A DNA stretch of 64,000 nt from positions 4,733,339 through 4,797,338 of the forward strand of contig NC_020166.2 of assembly GCF_000224145.3 (NCBI RefSeq), read 5' to 3'. Position numbers and translations under genes: made by a program. The stretch's first letter is position 1; the number at the start of each line of letters is the position of its first letter. The notes below the pieces were generated by a model. That model was not told the DNA's origin, made no database searches, and saw only the letters and a list, made by a program, of their open reading frames with translations. Shown piece after piece: positions 32,593 through 45,200 of the stretch. Source of the stretch: Ciona intestinalis. Its lineage: Eukaryota; Chordata; Ascidiacea; Phlebobranchia; Cionidae.

Positions 32593-33005
32593 GCGCCGTA
32601 GCACAGTTGGTAAGAGCGCCTGCCTCGAAGAAGTATAATGGGTTCGTGGCAGGTGCTCTAAAATAGGAACGCTCGTCGTTGCTACCATTGTGGGCGTATG
32701 TATCCTTGGGCAAGACACCTTGTTGCAACTTGACCCTGTGACGTCCCTTAACCCAACCAGTGTATTCAGTGGGGACTATAACTTAACGGCAGTTGCTTCA
32801 ACCCAGTGGTCACTAATGGGTTGTCAATTTATAAGCCATACATAATAAAAATAAAAAAGCACAAAAAAATAATCACCCACAAAGTCACATACTTGGTAAC
32901 CGTAAGCTGGCGCAAGGTGTAACAACATCCGTGTTATAATGACTGCCGTTTTCCGGCCACGCGATAAAGCAAGTTACATTTATTTATTTATTCATTCATT
33001 TATTC
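32593..33005 (+). mobile_element. full-length tRNA-derived SINE, plus orientation
   Basis: The head has a polymerase III A box (TAGCACAGTTGG, 32599-32610) and a B-box-like GGTTCGTGGC (32641-32650) at tRNA spacing. The body has the shared CTACCATTGTGGGCGTATGT, CCTTGGGCAAGACACC and CCGTAAGCTGGCGCAAGG blocks, and it ends in an ATTT/ATTC tail. This is the most complete copy in the window; fragments elsewhere belong to the same family. It resembles the composite SINEs reported from Ciona. Confidence 0.85.
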
Positions 33006-33097
33006 GTCTTCTACCAAAATATAAGCTTTACGATATCGCCTTCATTCTTTCCCTTTTGTCATTTCGACGGATAACATGTAATAAATCACAGTTTACT

Positions 33098-33106
33098 GGC
33101 GGGAAA
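33098..33106 (+). promoter_or_regulatory. E2F-like site upstream of NSMCE1
   Basis: GGCGGGAAA lies about 75 bases before the NSMCE1 ATG. E2F control would suit an S-phase/DNA-repair gene. Sequence match only. Confidence 0.4.
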
Positions 33107-33179
33107 TTATAACAACACAGTAGTAATGTTTTGATAGAAAGTTTGATTTTCCTCCAAATTAATACGCAAATATTGTGCA

Positions 33180-33986
33180 ATGAGCGCGTATAAAAAATGT
33201 CACATCTATTTTTTACAATCAATAATGAACAAAACAATATTAAGTGAAAGCGAATGTCAGCAAATTCGTCAGGAAAGTTACCAAGTTTCTGAAGTAACGC
33301 CAGAGGGAAATCTTTTGGATTTTCTACAAGTTATTAATGACCAACTTCATCCGTTTCATTTTAAAATTCGCCAAAGCAAGCGTGAAGACACTGGAGAAAC
33401 AGTTTACGTTTTAATAAGTTTGGTGGACAATGACCTTAACCGTTTAGTCGTCGGTGGCGATTTCGCGCGCGCTGAACTGGAATATTTTAAGAAAATCCTG
33501 GAAATCATAATTGTCATGTCAGATACACAAAACGTGGGGACTGCGTCTTCAATTGATATTTTAAATTTGGCTGATTCTTGTTCACCGAGAATGAGCAAAA
33601 CTGAAGCCAAGAGGTTGCTCACACGGTTTGTGGATGAGCGGTGGTTTTACGACAACGAAGGAATCATCTCTTTATCTCCACGTTGTATTCTCGAACTAGA
33701 GCAGTATCTATCTCAGTGCTTCGACAGTTTTGTGTCAGTATGCACAATGTGTTCAAACACTGTTTTTCAAGCTCAAGTTTGCTCGAATTGTTCTGCGCGT
33801 ATGCATCACCACTGTGCAAGAACGTACAGCAAAAGAAAAACCACTTCTCTAAAATGTCTTTCTTGCAATCATCCATTTCCACACCTTCAGTCAGAAGATA
33901 ATGGTGTCACAGGGGAAAGTACCTCTTTTCATACTGAAAATACTTCAGAATCATCACGAAAAAAGAAAAGAACCCATGCTCACTGA
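33180..33986 (+). CDS. NSMCE1: SMC5-SMC6 complex subunit NSE1, RING-type E3 (intronless)
   Basis: A single uninterrupted 268-aa frame, almost the length of human NSMCE1 (266 aa). NSE1 is the variant-RING subunit of the SMC5/6 complex; with the MAGE protein NSE3 it forms a nuclear ubiquitin ligase used in homologous-recombination repair. Seen: N-terminal HIYFLQSIMNKTILSESECQ, aligning with the first helix of the human protein, which favours the ATG at 33180 over the internal one at 33225; FARAELEYFKKILEIII; SSIDILNLAD; the winged-helix part TEAKRLLTRFVDERWFYDNE and ILELEQYL; then a C4HC3 RING with C188, C191, C201, C204, H209, C212, C226 and C229. A Lys-rich tail (KKKRTH) ends it. No introns, unlike most neighbours, though frame and metal ligands are intact, so it is not a dead retrocopy. 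Confidence 0.93.
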   Translation: MSAYKKCHIYFLQSIMNKTILSESECQQIRQESYQVSEVTPEGNLLDFLQVINDQLHPFHFKIRQSKREDTGETVYVLISLVDNDLNRLVVGGDFARAELEYFKKILEIIIVMSDTQNVGTASSIDILNLADSCSPRMSKTEAKRLLTRFVDERWFYDNEGIISLSPRCILELEQYLSQCFDSFVSVCTMCSNTVFQAQVCSNCSARMHHHCARTYSKRKTTSLKCLSCNHPFPHLQSEDNGVTGESTSFHTENTSESSRKKKRTHAH

Positions 33987-34690
33987 TTTTCGTTTTAAAG
34001 TAGAACTTATGCTGTGTCTTAACAATACACACAAAAATCGGGAGCATGGCGAGCTTCATTAGTATAAAACAATGTTCATGGTTAGTAACACCTGCTAGTC
34101 ATGTTCATGTGTAATATTGTTCTTCCGTATTTTAGAGACGCCCAATCTTTTCCCCGAATTTGTTACATCAAAATGTCTCCAAATAACTGAAAGGCTTAGT
34201 TGCAATGTTTTAATGTCATTTTAAAACTAGCCTACATTTAAACAAAAAATACTAAAACATACTTGCCTAATTAGAATGTTGTTTTTGGTGCTTTTTGCTG
34301 TTTATGTACTTTTTTTCTATGATTATAACAGTAAAGACACATGTTGCTTACTTGAATTAAAATCTTTTGTTTTGTATTCAAAGTATAAATTTCAAGATGT
34401 TTTGATAAAAATTACTCAAATTTATATTAAAACACACAAAATCAAGTGTATACATATGCATACAGTTAATTGTATATGTAATCCATCAGCAGTACACTAC
34501 AATTGTAGTTGACTGTGTACAGGCTGTTTTCTATTTGTACATTGTGCACATTGTGGTCTGAGAAATATTTTTAAACAATTTCATTTCTAACAATTTCTTC
34601 TTTTCAATTTTCCAAAGTTTCTAAGTTTGCTTTGAATTTAGTTTTCCATTTAATTTTTTTTTGATACTTTGAATTTAAAAAAATAACACA
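33987..34690. other. NSMCE1-PRIM2 spacer
   Basis: AT-rich, no repeat or gene recognised. No acceptor-like AG lies just before the PRIM2 ATG, so PRIM2 probably has its own promoter rather than being an operon follower. Confidence 0.5.
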
Positions 34691-37600
34691 ATGCAGTTTG
34701 GTGGCACACCACAACGCAGAAGGACGCGCAGACAGATGTTAAATGCAACAATGGAGTAAGTTGTATTTGAAATCATTGGGCGAACAGAAAATTCACGTCC
34801 AATTAATGTACAATATTAAGGAATAATGACATTGCCTTTCAATAATCAATTTGTTGGAATTATAAAACAAACAATATTTCTTAAATACATTTATACAAAG
34901 TATTTTTATTATGTAATAAATATTTTTACAGTGAAGACTCTTATCCTCATGGACTCATGATGTATAATGAACCACCAAGTGTGAACATCACTCTACAGGA
35001 GTTTGAGTCATTTGCCTTTGAGCGAGTTAAAGGTAATAATCTTAATTACTTGATTTTTGCTCATTTTTCTCACAGTTTCATCACATTAACACTGAGAGTG
35101 TTAATACAATGTGCTGTGGTTTATTGGTTTGGCATTTGCAACGTAACTCTTACTGATTTCGATGTTTGATACTGATGTGCGTATTTTGTGTATTGTTTTC
35201 ACCCAGAGATTTCTAAAAGGGTTATAGGATAACTCTCTGCTCTCCGCATGTCATGAAAGCTTGAGAAGTATAGGTTGACAAAATTTTTATGTAAATTCCG
35301 TATTATTAGATCTTAGATGTGTAGATTAACTTTTGTGGATCACTGAAAATACGAAACATTTTATTAAATATAAACTTTTGTTTTTTGTTGTTCCAACAGT
35401 TCTACACTTCCTCGATTCATTGTCGGTATCTGCAGTAAAGAACAGCACTGCTTATAATGAGAAGCTGACAGAGTTTTTACGAAAAAATTATCCAGGATTT
35501 TTGCTTCAGGTTAAATATAGTTATAGTTATTGTACGAATACTCGGATTTTCTGGCCCAACTTAAATTTTGCTAAGTGGTAGTACGGAGTTATAACCAAAT
35601 GTCAAATGCAAATTGTTGAAATCGTGGTTTTTGACATAAATGTTTCAACTGATAATTTTCAGAATATTATTTTGTGAGTGTTCATAAAGTTTGTAGAAGA
35701 ATAAAACATACATGTATTGTGAGGTGTTTTCACGATGTGAGACATAGGGCCTTTTCTATTATACTCTCATAAAATATGTAGAATGTGACCCTATGTGGAT
35801 ATACTACATTGCATAATAATAATATAAAACATATACATATATATATATATGTATATGATATGGGAAATTTAACTTTATTATGTTTAAATTAACAGACAGC
35901 AACTGGAAGAGAAGTCAGTGATGCAGAACTTAATTGGAGACGAAAAGATCATGTTTCTCATTTTATTCTTCGTCTTGCTTACTGCAGATCGTAAGTTAGA
36001 TTTGAAAATGCTTAAAATAGTTTTAATGGTAAACTAAAAATTCAGTTGATAATTAATGTCTGTGTATTTCAATCTGAAAAATAAATTTTTAATTTTAGAG
36101 AAATTTGCATAAATTTGCATTTAAAAAATCTGATATAAAAAGGTGTAAACTACATGGGACCACATTCGTTAAGAACAAATTTTTCTGTATGTATCCGTAG
36201 TTTTAATATTACAAATTGATCTAGATCAAAATGCAGAAGTAAGATTGTTTGTCTTGTAAAGTAGGCACTAGGTTGGATTGATACTTCCAGTCTGCCACTA
36301 ATGTGGCCATATGTGTCCTTGGGCACAATACTTTACAACAATTGCTCCAACCCAGTAGTTGTCCAAACTTGCAAGCCAGCACATGTTTTAACTCTTAGTT
36401 GTTCAACATATCATTACCAAAATCATTCATATTAATTTAATTAACTTTTCACAGTGAGGAATTACGAAGATGGTTTCTTGATAAAGAACTTGATCTTTTT
36501 AAGTTTCGTTTCCTACAAGAAAGTTCGAGTAGCATTCAAGCTTTTTTGAAACTTAACAATCTTACATATGAACCAGTGAGTCTGTTTCCTTTGATTTGTT
36601 TAAAATGTGTAAAATAAAAGGATCTGAGTAAAGGCCTTCCTGCAAAATATTTTGCTTTTGTGTTTTGAAGTTTCATGGTTAACATTGTGGAAAATGTTGC
36701 TATACTTCTGTAGTTCTGTACAAAACAAATTTGCAAGAAGAGCTAGATTAGATTTAAAACAAGACTGGATTTAAAAGTATTTTGTATGTATTACTTTTAT
36801 GTTTTGTTTCTGAGGTGTATACCTTTCATAATTTATCCAACATAATATTGACTGGACAATAGACGTATAAAATTTAGATTTGTTTCTTCCAGCAATTATT
36901 TGTAGAAGACAATTATGATGGGTTTTGTAGTCTTTTATAGGAAAATAATAAAAAAAAAATCTTTGGAAATTTCTAATTGCAAATGCCATGTATTAAGTTT
37001 TAGCTTTTAATTTCACTTTCTATGTAAACTAGTTTTTGGCTTCAATTCGATTTTTACCAGATATCAAAAGAGGAACGAACACGATACAGCGCAGCGTTGT
37101 GCACTTCCTCGTATGACATGAATGAAGCAAATGTTGAAAACAGTTTATTTTATCGAGTTCCTTTTATTGATGTGCTTAACCTTGTCAGTTCTAGAAAGGT
37201 GTTTCTACATCAGGTATGCGGTTGATGTTGTAGATGTTGCTACTGACTTAAATACATGCATTGCCACACAGACAGGCAGGGAATATGATATCCTACTCCT
37301 ACTAATGTGTGTACAGGAGAGGCCCATTGGCATTGCGCCTGTCCCACTAGTTATCTAATATTGTATGATGAATAAATTGATGTAACTGATTTATCCCTAC
37401 ATGATGGGGCAACAGTGGTTGTTATGACACAGATGTTCTGTTTATACACCTCGTGCCTGGTTAGGAGTTACCACTATACAACTTCGTGGGTAATTCTCTT
37501 TTTTTCTGTATGAATGACAGTTTGAACAACCTATTATGTAACACATGGCTGGGTGACTTACCAACTCTGGTTTATAAGAACAACTAAAACAACATGTATA

Positions 37601-40436
37601 TTTATTGCAGGGAGATGCGTTTGTTCCTCAAAAAGAATTTCTTTCCATTATCAGCACAAGGTTCAGGGAACATCTGTCCAAAGCACTTGCTGTAATAATT
37701 TAATTTGATATTTGTAAAGTTGACTTATGATAGATATAAATCGGTGTTAAATCCAATATATGTCTTTTGGTATTTTTTTCGTCTAGATTTGAGTTGTTCA
37801 TTTTTATAGATGACGTCACGAGCGTTACCACAACTGGATGAGGACGACCGACTTTTGCCGATGCTTCGATCATTCAACCAGACAGCAGTAACAAGTGCTT
37901 ACGATCCGAAGAAAAATGAGGGAAAAGTGACGGTCTCTGATTTGGAAGAGGTGATGAATCAATATCAAAGCTTGGAAAATATTAACTTTATGTTCACCAT
38001 ACTTTAGAAATGACTAATCAAATTACAGCAACTATATTTTTAGCATGATTATTGATTAATTGATTATACTAAAAAACGTTTTATTGCCAGCTATCTAAAA
38101 TATCCTACCCACTGTGTATGAGACAAGTCCACTCATCACTGAAGGAAACTCATCATCTCAGACATTGGGCTCGAATGCAATATGGTTTGTTCCTTAAAGC
38201 TATCGGCGTCACTTTGGAAGATTCTCTTAAATTTTGGAGACAGGAATTGGGAAAGGGGATTGGGATTGACAAGGTTTGAATCAATCTATGATGTGATACA
38301 AGTTACAATACAAGTCTGATAGCATTAAGGTTGTTATTAAGGATAAAGGAATAGAGCCAGTAAGAAACACTGTTTTTAAAGCAGGGTGATATTTCACACA
38401 CAAATCCAGATCAAGCTTACAGTATATAGAGTAGACTGACAGCACTAATAAATAATTTGTAAATCAACCTTGTACATTTAAACAGAATGTATTCTTAGTT
38501 TACATTTAAATTTGTCCAAAATTGTGTGCAATATCGGAAAGAAACAAATAGAATATTCAAATGCTTATCGTTGTTTTTAATTAAATTAGAATTATCACAC
38601 TATACATTTGAATGTGTATAGGGAGAGGCAATTGTCAGCTTTGTAGATAAGGAAGAAAGGCGGTAACTACGCAATACCAAATATAATCGACTAAGTTCTA
38701 CATTTGCCCTTCAACCCACCACACTAGTTACTTCCCAACAAATATATCTGTCACAAAAAATTAATATAATCAATTAAGAAAAACGTTATATTTTTTGCTA
38801 AAGTTTATTTATATTTAATAGTTTGACAAGCAATACGCCTACAACATCAGACACAACTATGGTAAAGAAGGAAAAAGAACCAACTATACACCATACAGTT
38901 GCATGACAATTATTACCAAGAATCCACCATCTGCACAAGATCATCATGGTATAAATATTTATTGTTAAATAAACTTTAATAAATATTACTTTATCATCTT
39001 CACTTAGTGAGTATACAACGTGTTTTCTTTAGGATAGTTGTAGCTTCATAAACTCTGTGTGAATGTGTCCGCACTTGCGAATGACCAAGTTTTATGGCTT
39101 ATTTTTCTGTATGGTTGCCAATTTTAGGCAATCCATTAGTAACTACTAGATTGGAGCAAATACAACCATGTGTCTTATGTTAAGTCCCCTTTTTTACAAT
39201 GGTACCAATGTTTTGCTGTGCCCCTTCGGTTGATAAAATTACAAAAAAAATGATTCAAATATGATTTGTTTATAAATAAAATGTAAAAGTCAGATTTCTA
39301 TAAATTTTCTGTGATTTATAAGTAAAGATTAAAAAAAGATGAAAAAATTCATTAAGAACAATTTTTCGTGTGATTTAATCAAAATTGACAAAATTGAGTA
39401 ATAGGTTTACTGTATTAACAGTATTTATATTCCAGGTTGTCCATTCAAGCATACATCACCGGATTTACTGCGACAAAAGTTAAAAAGTTACAAAACTTCC
39501 ACTGATGTGATTGAAGAAATAATTACCCTCGTGAAAGCCCAACACTTCCAAATTGCTTGTGGGAAATATTTTGAAGTAACACATAAGGTAACATGTGCTG
39601 TGTGTGAAAATATTATGGGAAAGGTTGGGTAAAAGGGAATGTTAAGCTTCATGTGATACATTACTTTACATTAGATTGCACTTACTTCAGTTTCTCTAAC
39701 AGTCTAACTTGGTCTGTTGACACATTGGTTTCTTACTGTATGCACATAAATGTGTATAGATTATAACTCTTGTCTTTAAATGCGAAGTATAAATAGGTAT
39801 TTAAATATGAAAGCATGCTCAGATGTAGAAGGCTAGTGTTGGTGTAACATATAAATAAATCCTTAATTTGCATTTTAAGATGGAAGGAACAAGTTTCCAA
39901 GTAACTCATCCCAATCATTACTTTGATGAAAGCCAGAAAATTTTAAAAGGTATAAATTTCTTTAACCTGTTTTTATTACAATTAGCTTTGTGATAAAGAA
40001 GTGGTGTGCTACTTCACATAACAATTCCCTAAACAAGTGCTTGTCAACTCAGTTTTTAATTGACAATCCAATTTCTAAAACCACATTTTTGAATTGCTTA
40101 AAATGGTTTGACTTTTCAATAATATTCAAAAGACTTTCCGAACTACTAATAAGCAACCAAACTAAGTCAGTTGGTCACTTACTTTTGGGTGAAGACGGAG
40201 GTCTCCAGATACAGTGTCCTTAGCAATTAGACTAAGCTCTTAACTAAATTTTAGGGGAGAAACCAACTAATAAATCTTCGGCTAATGAGGGACAGAAGCG
40301 ATCTGGTTTTAATCCCACATGGTCAGAACCATTACCAGTTAAAGGGGGTGCAACACCGGGAAAAGCAAAAGTTGTAGATGACGATTTGGATGAATCTGAG
40401 ATGGAGAGATTCATGATGGAATATGCTGAAAATTAG
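34691..40436 (+). CDS. PRIM2: DNA primase large subunit
   Basis: Exons: 34691-34755, 34932-35032, 35400-35509, 35896-35990, 36455-36575, 37061-37213, 37611-37691, 37810-37950, 38091-38273, 38822-38948, 39436-39587, 39880-39949, 40255-40436; 526 aa (human 509). With PRIM1 and DNA polymerase alpha it makes RNA primers in the nucleus. Seen: [20 protein letters not shown] near the start, [25 protein letters not shown]-type core, and the C-terminal iron-sulphur domain. All four cluster cysteines are present: C298 (PLCMRQ), C377 (YSCM), C394 (GCPF) and C434 (IACGKYF), spaced 79/17/40 against 80/17/40 in human. [20 protein letters not shown] and [19 protein letters not shown] are near-identical to vertebrates. 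The acidic tail ends [11 protein letters not shown]. Introns hold several SINE fragments. Confidence 0.96.
36260..36385 (+). mobile_element. degraded SINE fragment in PRIM2 intron
   Basis: Shares ATGTGTCCTTGGGCACAATA and CAATTGCTCCAACCCAGTAG with the plus-oriented SINE at 32593-33005. Head and tail are not recognisable. Confidence 0.6.
37360..37560 (-). mobile_element. degraded SINE copy in PRIM2 intron
   Basis: Minus-oriented: a GATGAATAAATTGATGTAAC tail, ACACCTCGTGCCTGGTTAGG, ACTTCGTGGGTAATTC and CTGTATGAATGACAGTTT blocks match the family body in order. The tRNA-like head is missing. Confidence 0.7.
39020..39230 (-). mobile_element. strongly degraded SINE fragment in PRIM2 intron
   Basis: Only a few blocks remain (CTGTATGGTTGCCAATTT, GCAATCCATTAGTAACTA, GATTGGAGCAA, ACAATGGTACCAATG), in the order of the minus-oriented SINE. 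Confidence 0.55.
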
Positions 40437-40632
40437 TCTATACACATATTGCGTTGCGCTTGTATTCTGATATTAAAACAGTTGTATAAACATCGTTAGA
40501 AGTTGTTCAGTAGGCCTACACAAAAAGAGCTGCCTTTACATGAGCATTGACAATTAGCCTACATAAAATGTGCCATCTTTTTATCTTATACAAAAAAGTA
40601 AAAAAGACAACTACATAATTGTAACTTAAAGT

Positions 40633-40890
40633 GACATTTGAATGAATTTAACTTACTTTATCCTCGCATGGCCGAAAAACGACAGTCGTTATAACACAGG
40701 TGTTCATACACCTCGTGGCAGCTTACGAGTTACCTTGTATGTTACTTTGTGGGTAATTATTTTTTATGTATGGCTGATAGTGTGAACCACTGGGTTGAAG
40801 CGATTGCCGTTAAGTTTCTTGCCCAAGAACACATACGCCCACAATGATAGCAGCGACGAGCCTTGAACCGATTACCTCTGGGTTACAAAC
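40633..40890 (-). mobile_element. SINE copy downstream of PRIM2
   Basis: Minus-oriented: GAATTTAACTTACTTTATCC, CATGGCCGAAAAACGACAGT, CGTGGCAGCTTACGAGTTAC, TTTCTTGCCCAAGAACACAT and TAGCAGCGACGAGCCTTGAA. The tRNA head is truncated after the GATTACCTCTGGGTT block. Confidence 0.8.
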
Positions 40891-42269
40891 ATTTATGTGA
40901 TTAATGTTCCTGTGATAGCACTGTCGGAAAATGTCTGGTCTCAACCTGATATTAATGTTACATTGATAAGTGGATACACGGCCATGACAGTTCCAATTCC
41001 TCAAAACTATCAACGGAAATGCGTCATGTTCGTCTGGTGTATTTTCTAATTTCTACAAATCCCCAAATTTTCCACAAACTTAATTATGCGCACATACAAT
41101 TCGTATACCATGAACAATGAGTAATATAAGAACATTCACGTAGACATTTATAATCATTTTATTAAACACCGTGTCCTGACGCATGGCTATATACGTCAAT
41201 CAAAGCCACGTGACTGCAGAATTTGTTGCAACGAAATATTTCCAATTCTCCTGGCGTCTCTTTGTTTGCTGCTGAAAGTTGTTTACCAGCGTTTCTATTG
41301 GCCGATATTTAACAAGCTACATCTTTAGATTATGATCGAGTATGTTGTTCGGCCATACCATCTAGGTATTCTGGTCTATTGTTGCGGCCCTGCACTTTAC
41401 CTATAACGTATTTTTGCATTTCGGTGAATTTTTTAAGATTCATTCAGTGTTTTATCAATGAATTCGCATTTGTCGCATCATAATTATATCACTGGGTTTA
41501 AACACAAAGGCAAACATTTCTTTAAATTCCAAAAAAAATGAGGTTCTTACTTCTTAGAAACATTAAACATAGGATTTCGGGAATAAGTATGAACATGTAA
41601 AAGTAAAAACGGTTGCAGCAACAGCTTTGCCGCCCATAACAGGAAACCATGTCGAACTTGAAGACACCTCATTGGTAAAATGCAACTTTCTTCGTGGGAA
41701 AACTCAAGGCATAGAAAGCGTTGTTGTCATATGGCGTTTCGACATTTCAAACTACCCTACAACCTGTTCAAGATTTTATCTGCGCGAATTCAAAATAAGT
41801 AATACCTTAAACATTTATAATCTAGAAAGTTTACTGTTTACAAATAACTTTTAGCGTTTTTTTCAGAATCAAAACACCACAGACTAGTGCTCCAAAGCGG
41901 CAAATTACGGAACGGCGTATGCAGCCACGCTGTAACGAAATCAGCTGACTGCTAAGCACGTGACTTGCCATATAAATAGAAACAATAACAAAGACTTCAG
42001 CTGAATTGAACATGTCAGCGTTGGTTGGTTCGCGTACATTACGGATGGTTTTTCTACTGTCGTGTGCTTGCGAATTTCTGTTAAAAGTGTAGTCAAACTA
42101 GTACGTTGTCAGTGATGCAGACTTATCTAAATTTCTCGCGTAGGTTATTTTGAGCCATAGATTTTGCAGCATTACTAATATATTTTAATTCCATATAGAT
42201 TTTGCGTTGTTTAAATTCGGTTAAAATTAACAAAGATAAATTGCTGTTGAAAATAATAGTTTGAACAAA
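40891..42269. promoter_or_regulatory. upstream region of the F-box gene with E-box pair and TATA box
   Basis: CACGTGAC occurs at 41207-41214 and again at 41957-41964; 7 bases after the second comes TATAAATA (41971-41978), about 290 bases before the ATG. E-box plus TATA in this order is a plausible core promoter bound by bHLH-zip factors. No gene is seen in 40891-42269. Confidence 0.45.
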
Positions 42270-45200
42270 ATGCCATTCATCGGACAAGATTGGAGGGGAC
42301 CTGGATACATTTGGAACAAATCAGGAACCTCAACTTGGGATATTTGTGACAGAAATATTGGAGTCCATCTTGAATCAGTGCCCAGGTAATTTAATTTATT
42401 TTCATAGTACTTTAACATTATTCCAATGAACCTAGATATGAATAAAATGCCTGCTACATACCTGTAGTACAACACATTACATGAACACAAACGTACCATG
42501 AGTTATTTCCTACAGATATGTGCACAGTTTTATTACATATATACAAAGTTTGATGTTTCATTGTGTTTGTTGTTCCGTTTAACTCTGGTTGATGTTATTT
42601 TTTCCCTGCTGTTCGCTAGTTTGTTTGGCATTCATTAAACAGTTTATGCTTTATGAATATTATTATGGGTAAGCCCAACGTCTTGCCAGGAAACGGCACT
42701 CAGGTTTGCCATTACGGATTCCACAGAGCGTGAATCACCCATACAACTGCTAATTGCATGGCCGGCATATGTTAATTTGGTTCTTGTGAGCAATATATAG
42801 CTAGAAAACACGTATAGCTGTTGTTTTAACATTTAAAATATAGGTTCTATTATAAATCTTGTTATATAAAATTAAATCTAGGAATTAATGTACAGTAAAT
42901 TAGTATTTTAAACGGTTTCAACATACAGTGTGATTTAACAGGGTACTTTACAGTGTCAAATAATACCAGCAGCAATAAGCTTAGTTTACATAATAGCATA
43001 TGTTCATACGTCCGAATCTGCAGAACAACTACATATATAATTCAACATGAGTGGACATACACCTGCAAACTGCTTAAGTACTAGCATAGATGAGGTGTTC
43101 CCGTTTTCCGATTTTATAAAGACACAGAACGTAGGAAGTGTGGCTATTAATTCAAGCAGAGGACCAAAAACAGTAACAAATAGAAAAGTATATGTGTTAA
43201 CTTGTGAGCCAAAAAGCAAAGACATGTCACTTTACATGCAAAACTGCAGCTGGATACACCAGTATATGTTAAGATTATGCCTTTTTGTTTGTATTTTTAT
43301 ATTTTAAACATGTTCTTTTTATATTTTGGTTAGTATGCTTGATATTTTTAGTAGTTATTACTCTTTAATCGATTGAGTGTTCAATAAAAGTTAACCATTT
43401 ATGTGAGGTTTATTATTGTGATAAGATCTAATGTCAGCAGAAAGTCATTTTTAGGCACAGAAGTGCTTGGTTGTTAAAAAATATTTAGACGCAAAAACAG
43501 CACCCAGTCATGATAAGATGCTATGCCTTGGGATCCCTAATGGTTGTTTTACAATCCGTTTCACATGGTCTATATACTAACTTTGGGTAAGCCTAAGCAA
43601 CATGCCTATTATACGTTAGCTGTTTGTTAACTACTAATTTTCTTAGTATTTTACATACCTTGTGCGTCACTGCAGTTGAAGGTGTGTGTCATTTTTAAGG
43701 CCTACCATTGGTTGCTGTTGGAAAATGAGTGACTGCATTACGCGCATGTGATTTGTGACGTATTAGCATGACGTAAAGCACGTGGTCACATTGCTTTTGT
43801 TCTGGCTGATGTAACAGTTAGTACTTAGTAGTTTTACAAAACGCCAACAAATAACGTAATAAGATGAGCGGATACTGTCAAAATAGCCTCGCATGTCGAA
43901 TACTTAATTAATCGCGAACCATATCCGTATTCGATTTGAATCTGCGCTGGATAAGGAGCTATGACAACGGTTGTGCGTCATATGAACGGCAATGTAAAAC
44001 GCCTTTTAACGTATCGTATTTGGGAGGGAAAATGTTGCACTAAATATGTTGCAACTTTAGCAAGCGCGTGGCGTGTTGCGTTCTATTACCCATGATGAAT
44101 TTACATTAACGTTACTGGATTGAATTCAACGCCTAATTGACTCAGTTTAGAAAGGTTGTTTAGAAGTCATATGTACATATTTCAATCCCGTAAACAATTT
44201 GTAACACGAAACCTGGCCATTTTTATTGTAACTGAATACACACGATGCCGTGGTCTGCATTTATGATGAACTAAATTCGTTATCCGATTCAAACTATTGT
44301 GTTTTGCATCACACAAGGATGTTTTCGCTGTTAATTAGTTTACCAATGCAGCCTCTGGATTTTGGTCTTCACTAGTGTATGTTGCCGCCAAATAAGCGAA
44401 TTTGTTTACACCGCATTGACCTCTAACGCGAATTGTTTTTTGACCCATGTTGCACCACCGCTCGATGCATTTCGCCAGAGATAAGAGGTGGCCAGACAAC
44501 GAACCACAGACAACACGCGAGGTCGTGCGTCTGATCGTGTGTGGTCGCGCGCTTGTTGCGTGTGCGCATATGTAACGCACACGCTTTGCGGCGAGTATGT
44601 TAATGTCTGCACGATCTTCCATAAATTATGATTATTAAAAGTTTGCGGTAAGACGGCACCGAACATTTAACACCTTTGGTATACCACAACAGATGTATGT
44701 ATACCCGCCTAATTTGCTTTGAACTTACAATACCTTCATTCTTTTACATTTTACAGAAGTCAGGTAAAGAAAATAATAGAGGCTTTCCTCCGGCAGATGC
44801 AAGAGAAAAAATGCCAAACCTCTTACACAAATTTAACTTCTGCTCCAGGTATATTAAATTAACAGTATATATAATAGCCTAATCAGTTGATAGTTTTAAA
44901 TACTTTAAAATTACTTTATTTTTACAGTTTCGAAATGCAGTGTGAAAGAAAATATGACCTGGCTTCAAGTAAGCAGTACTGGGAGCAAAGAGGTGACTAT
45001 TTATTACATACAGATGTTAATATTTAATTATTCTTCCTTCAGTAAAACAAAATAAAAACAAACTTACTAAGGTACTGACTGCAAAACTGTTCAATTTGTA
45101 AGCACACCTATGTTTAGGGATGCACATTACAGAATTTCGAATCCATGAGATTCGAATCCTTTTGTATTCGAATCTAATTACGGGATTCGGTATTCTGTTT

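Noticed and set aside
32593..32655. tRNA gene candidate
   Set aside because: A- and B-box-like sequences are present, but the segment continues directly into the SINE body and lacks a closing acceptor stem; it is the tRNA-derived head of a SINE.
43047..43307. 86-residue open frame in the F-box gene intron
   Set aside because: Composition is not absurd for a protein, but there is no recognised motif, no splice context that would include it and a competing frame on the other strand.
44335..44666. overlapping 95- and 86-residue frames, minus strand
   Set aside because: They lie in the CpG-rich intron block; Arg/Cys-rich and without motif, probably chance frames.
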